DNA from: Amblyornis subalaris
Taxonomy: Eukaryota; Chordata; Aves; Passeriformes; Ptilonorhynchidae
Length of the DNA stretch: 64,000 bases
Direction of reading: 5' to 3'
Assembly (NCBI GenBank): GCA_018881555.1
Contig: JACAXG010000074.1
Coordinates: forward strand, 3,045,081 to 3,109,080
Part shown: piece by piece, positions 61,061-64,000 of the stretch
How the letters are laid out: each line of letters opens with the position of its first letter
Numbering within the stretch: the first letter of the stretch is position 1
Made by a program: the position numbers and the translations under genes
Notes under the pieces: model-generated
What the model was told of the DNA's origin: nothing
Seen by the model: the letters and a program-made list of their open reading frames with translations, nothing else
Database searches by the model: none

Positions 61061-63765
61061 TGGTGCCTGAGAGCTGCTCCAAAGACCAAGTCCATACCCT
61101 CTGTGTCTGGTCACACTCAGCAGCATTGTGGACACCACTGCTGCACCTCAGAGGGACACCCGTGGCAGCTGGGCCCACGGGTGTACAGGGTAAGTAAATG
61201 GATGTACAAAGCTCTGGGAGAAAGGAGAGGCTCAGGCTGACCAACGCCCTGATGCTTCCATGGCCCTGTCTGCTTGAAGGGCGTCACAGGCTTTTNCAGG
61301 GAGTTATTTTCTAGCATCAGAGAAGGCAATTAAGACTTTTTNATCCAGTACAAAAGTTTTAGGACACCTTGTTTTACTACTGTTCTTTAGGTTTGGGAAA
61401 CTTTTACTGCTTTATAAACTGCCCTGTGTGTCCACTGAGATGCTCTCATTAAAATGCCTTGGCTCCTCCTACAGTTGATGCAGAAGGAGGTGTCCACCTG
61501 CACTGCCGAATCCCGTGGGCTTTATTTTGGCCAGAGCTCTGCTTTGATAAGAAATGAGAGTAGAGGCAGCCGGTTCTGGTGCAATCCTCTGCTAATTCTC
61601 TGTGTTCTGGAAAAGCAATATTCCTCTGTGCTCACCTAGGCTGGCGCAGTAAGGGACAGTGTGTGCTCGTGCAGTGTCACGTACGTGCTGGCCGTGTACA
61701 AACAAGTGTGCAACTGATGGGCCCTCCTTGTGAAAAAGGGAATTTGTAAACATATACCCACGTTTGTTTTCTGAATGCAATCTTCATTTGGGGCAATAAT
61801 GTCTCTGAACAACTTACAAAGGGACAGTTCGTATTCATTTAACACCTAGTCTCTACCCACAGATCCCTGGGAAGCAAGCCTCTGTGATAAACAAGAAAAT
61901 CTAATAATTCACATGCTGCATTTCTCTTTGTTTTCAAAACTAGTTAGCTAACCTGTACGAAAATATTTGCAGCCCCTCCTTCTCCAGAAAGCCCCAGCTG
62001 ATGAGCCAAGCTCTCAACATTTCATTCCTATGTAGATAGTTTGCTAAATTTTTTCCCAAGGCTTTATGATTTTCAACAATATATCTTTCATCACGGTATT
62101 GCCAAAAAGAAGTGGCTGCCTTGAAGCTTCCCTTAGGATTTGGACTGGATATCGAGGATTAGTTTATAACTGGTAACGTATGAACTGCATAGTGTTCTAC
62201 AAACAACTTATTTTTCTTCATGTAGCAGTGAAACTATGAAACCCCATCCTGAGAACTTATTTCTGAAAGGATATTTGAATGAACCTTTAAACAATACTTT
62301 ATTTTCCTATATTGAAACTGATAATTTTTAAAGGAGTGCAATTTTGTCTTCATAAAATAAGATTAAATGACCACAAATCTTGAAAATATTCATCTCTGGT
62401 TGAATTTGTATGTGTTTGTTTCAGATTTGGGGGCTTGTTTTTTAGGGGTATTTTTTTGAGATCTCTAAGAATGTCTGAGTTTTGAGTTTGGCTTTTGTGC
62501 AGCTGGGATCTGACGATATAACAGAAGAAACCCATTATTTATAGGAATGGAATCACAGCAGGTATTGGCAGAATACAGCAATGGGAAACTTCTGAAGAAT
62601 ATTTCTTGCTTTTACCTGTGTTGGTGCAAGTCATATGTGTTGGTAATAAGGGCAAGGAAAAAACTAACAAGTAAGCACAGATTTTTGTATTTGAGCACAT
62701 CTGTTTTATTTCAGTTCAGTGTGATGGCTGGAGGGAGAAAGGGATTTCTTCAGATGGCATGTGTTTAGCTCCAATTCTTGGTAAACTTAAAACAGAAAAG
62801 GACATCTAATTTTTTTAAATGGATTTCCTCCAAGCTGGTTGTAACAGAAGCATATCCACTTTTTCTTGTGCCTATGGTACTCTCTCCCAGGTAAAAGGTT
62901 TTCTTATAATTGCTTTATGCAGAATATATTCAGAGTAATCATCCCTTTGTTTGCACTACAATTGCATCTGGAAACGTCTTTCAAGACCAGGGATCACACT
63001 GGGAAGCCTTGCAGGAACAATAACGGAAAGCCAGTCACCACCCCAAAGCCCTTACAGCTATCTAGATGAAACTAGGAAAAAGGGAAAGAAGAAAATGGTT
63101 TTGCTAAGAAAAGAAGTAATTTGTCCATGGACATGTTTTGAACTAGTGGTACTGCAGAATATAGTTGGAGTATATTAACTCCTCAATATTTTACTGAAGT
63201 TCATATGTGGCTGGAAAATTATAACTTATTTGTGCAGATGTTTAGTCATATTATGAAAAACTCATTTTTTTCCAATGTAGACAGGAACACGTTAGATTAC
63301 ATTTTTGGCATTAGACTGAATTATTTGTTAGCTTTTATTATGATGATTATAATAATTTCTTAAATAACATATTGATAAAAGTTTGGGGGAAAGAGCTCTC
63401 TTGACATGCTCCATTGTTATGTTTGTGTCTAAACTTCCTTGGCCAGAGAAAACCAGAAGCAGAATTGCAGTCATGGTGGACCCTTGCTCAGGTCTCAGCT
63501 TGAGGACTCAGTCAAGATTGAGCCTTTATTAGACCACAATCCGTGTGTAGGAGTGTCTTTTCATGCTGAAGAATCCACTTTTAAAGGATTTGATGAATAA
63601 GGTTTAATACTACTAAAATGGAAGGAAATGAGGAAGGAAAACAGTTTATTCTGTGACACTTCAATCTGACCTATCTCTCTTCCCATTTACATAAATTTCT
63701 GTTTCCACTTAACTCTTAGGAAGCAGAGTCAGGCCAACGATGATTGCTTTTGAAAATCACTCCCT
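61061..63765. other. Non-coding DNA, no gene seen
   Basis: Apart from frames that reach in from the 33-bp array, open frames are at most 75 codons and none has a recognisable domain. The first 250 bases remain GC-rich, after which the sequence is AT-rich. No simple repeat or transposon of note is visible. Confidence 0.55.
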
Positions 63766-63865
63766 TAGCAACTTGCTGAAGGTCAGTGGTGGGTGTTTGT
63801 GGCAGAAGTGGGAGTGAATGATAGTCCATTGTCTTAACCACAAGACCCTGCTTCCTCTCCTAATC
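63766..63865 (-). mobile_element. MIR/core-SINE-like fragment
   Basis: 'aacttgctgaaggtcagtgg', 'ttgtggcagaagtgggagtg' and 'ccattgtcttaaccacaaga' then 'ccctgcttcctctcc' follow the antisense of an old MIR-type SINE (..acttgcccaaggtcacacag..gtggcagagctgggattgaac..ccactagaccatgcttcctctc..). Order and spacing agree over about 100 bases. It is an inactive relic. Confidence 0.65.
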
Positions 63866-64000
63866 CCAGGTTGATTTTACNCAGTTATAGCATATGAAAA
63901 AAAGTCCAAATTTTAAAATATTAAACTTGGCACTGATGATAAGGAAATGATTAAGAGTCAACTAAGGAAAGGCACAACCACACTGACAGAGAGTGTCTTC

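Noticed and set aside
60785..61244. Repeat-bearing frames of up to 117 codons (HKHRPPCLGT-like units)
   Set aside because: They are produced by a 33-bp minisatellite whose length is a multiple of three, so all frames stay open.
61620..61700. Faint likeness of a minus-strand frame to the end of an immunoglobulin-type V segment (..DTA....YCAS..)
   Set aside because: Too few residues match, there is no upstream V framework, no second cysteine partner and no recombination signal.
1..64000. Endogenous retrovirus or mitochondrial insertion
   Set aside because: No LTR pair, no gag/pol-like motif in any open frame, and no mitochondrial gene text recognised.

Overview
The window reads as non-coding DNA of a bird nuclear genome. 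The clearest clue is a CR1 LINE 3' end at 3,140-3,238, carrying the avian-type text 'ggttggactcaatgat' and 'ccaacctaaatgattct' and ending in ATTCT-type tail units. A second CR1 tail lies at 22,880-22,953 and weaker ones at about 17.87 and 56.10 kb. Other repeats are worn remnants of old amniote families: MIR/core-SINE-like pieces at about 43.22 and 63.77 kb, an L2/MIR-like tail at 51.52 kb, and copies of an element containing 'ccattgaagtca'. Repeat density is low and there are no Alu/L1-type elements, long LTRs or satellites, which fits a bird.

I find no protein-coding gene I can support. The longest open frames (206 aa at 43,461-44,081 on the minus strand; 178 aa at 47,852-48,388 on the plus strand) show no recognisable domain, and many shorter ones contain ambiguous bases. 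No tRNA, rRNA, CRISPR array or retroviral gene was recognised. The window is best read as a gene desert or the inside of a very large intron.

Layout: 1-15 kb is AT-rich single-copy sequence with one CR1 and an enhancer-like block at 7.39-7.76 kb. At 15.09-15.20 kb a T23 run is followed by an AT-rich inverted repeat. From 16.48 to 17.45 kb CpG content rises modestly. From 18 to 35 kb the sequence is plain AT-rich DNA with old repeat pieces. From 35.4 to 39.4 kb there are several small CpG-rich patches, the strongest at 37.56-38.00 kb. The most distinctive region is 41.9-43.15 kb. There a TAAT-rich, conserved-looking block leads into an A17/G-run purine tract with G-quadruplex potential. That is followed by an orphan CpG island holding a CCAAT box, scattered GATA-type sites and a perfect 22-bp palindrome that fuses two GATA sites around a CAGCTG E-box. 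From 44 to 64 kb the sequence is again non-coding, with a 10-bp minisatellite (44.90 kb), an A-rich tract (47.46 kb), a 33-bp minisatellite (60.94 kb) and old repeats.

If the window works as a unit, the most plausible role is long-range cis-regulation of a developmental gene outside it, centred on the 41.9-43.1 kb island. This is inference: no conservation or chromatin data can be seen here. Single N bases are scattered throughout and become much rarer after about 40 kb. They look like masked ambiguous or heterozygous sites rather than assembly gaps.
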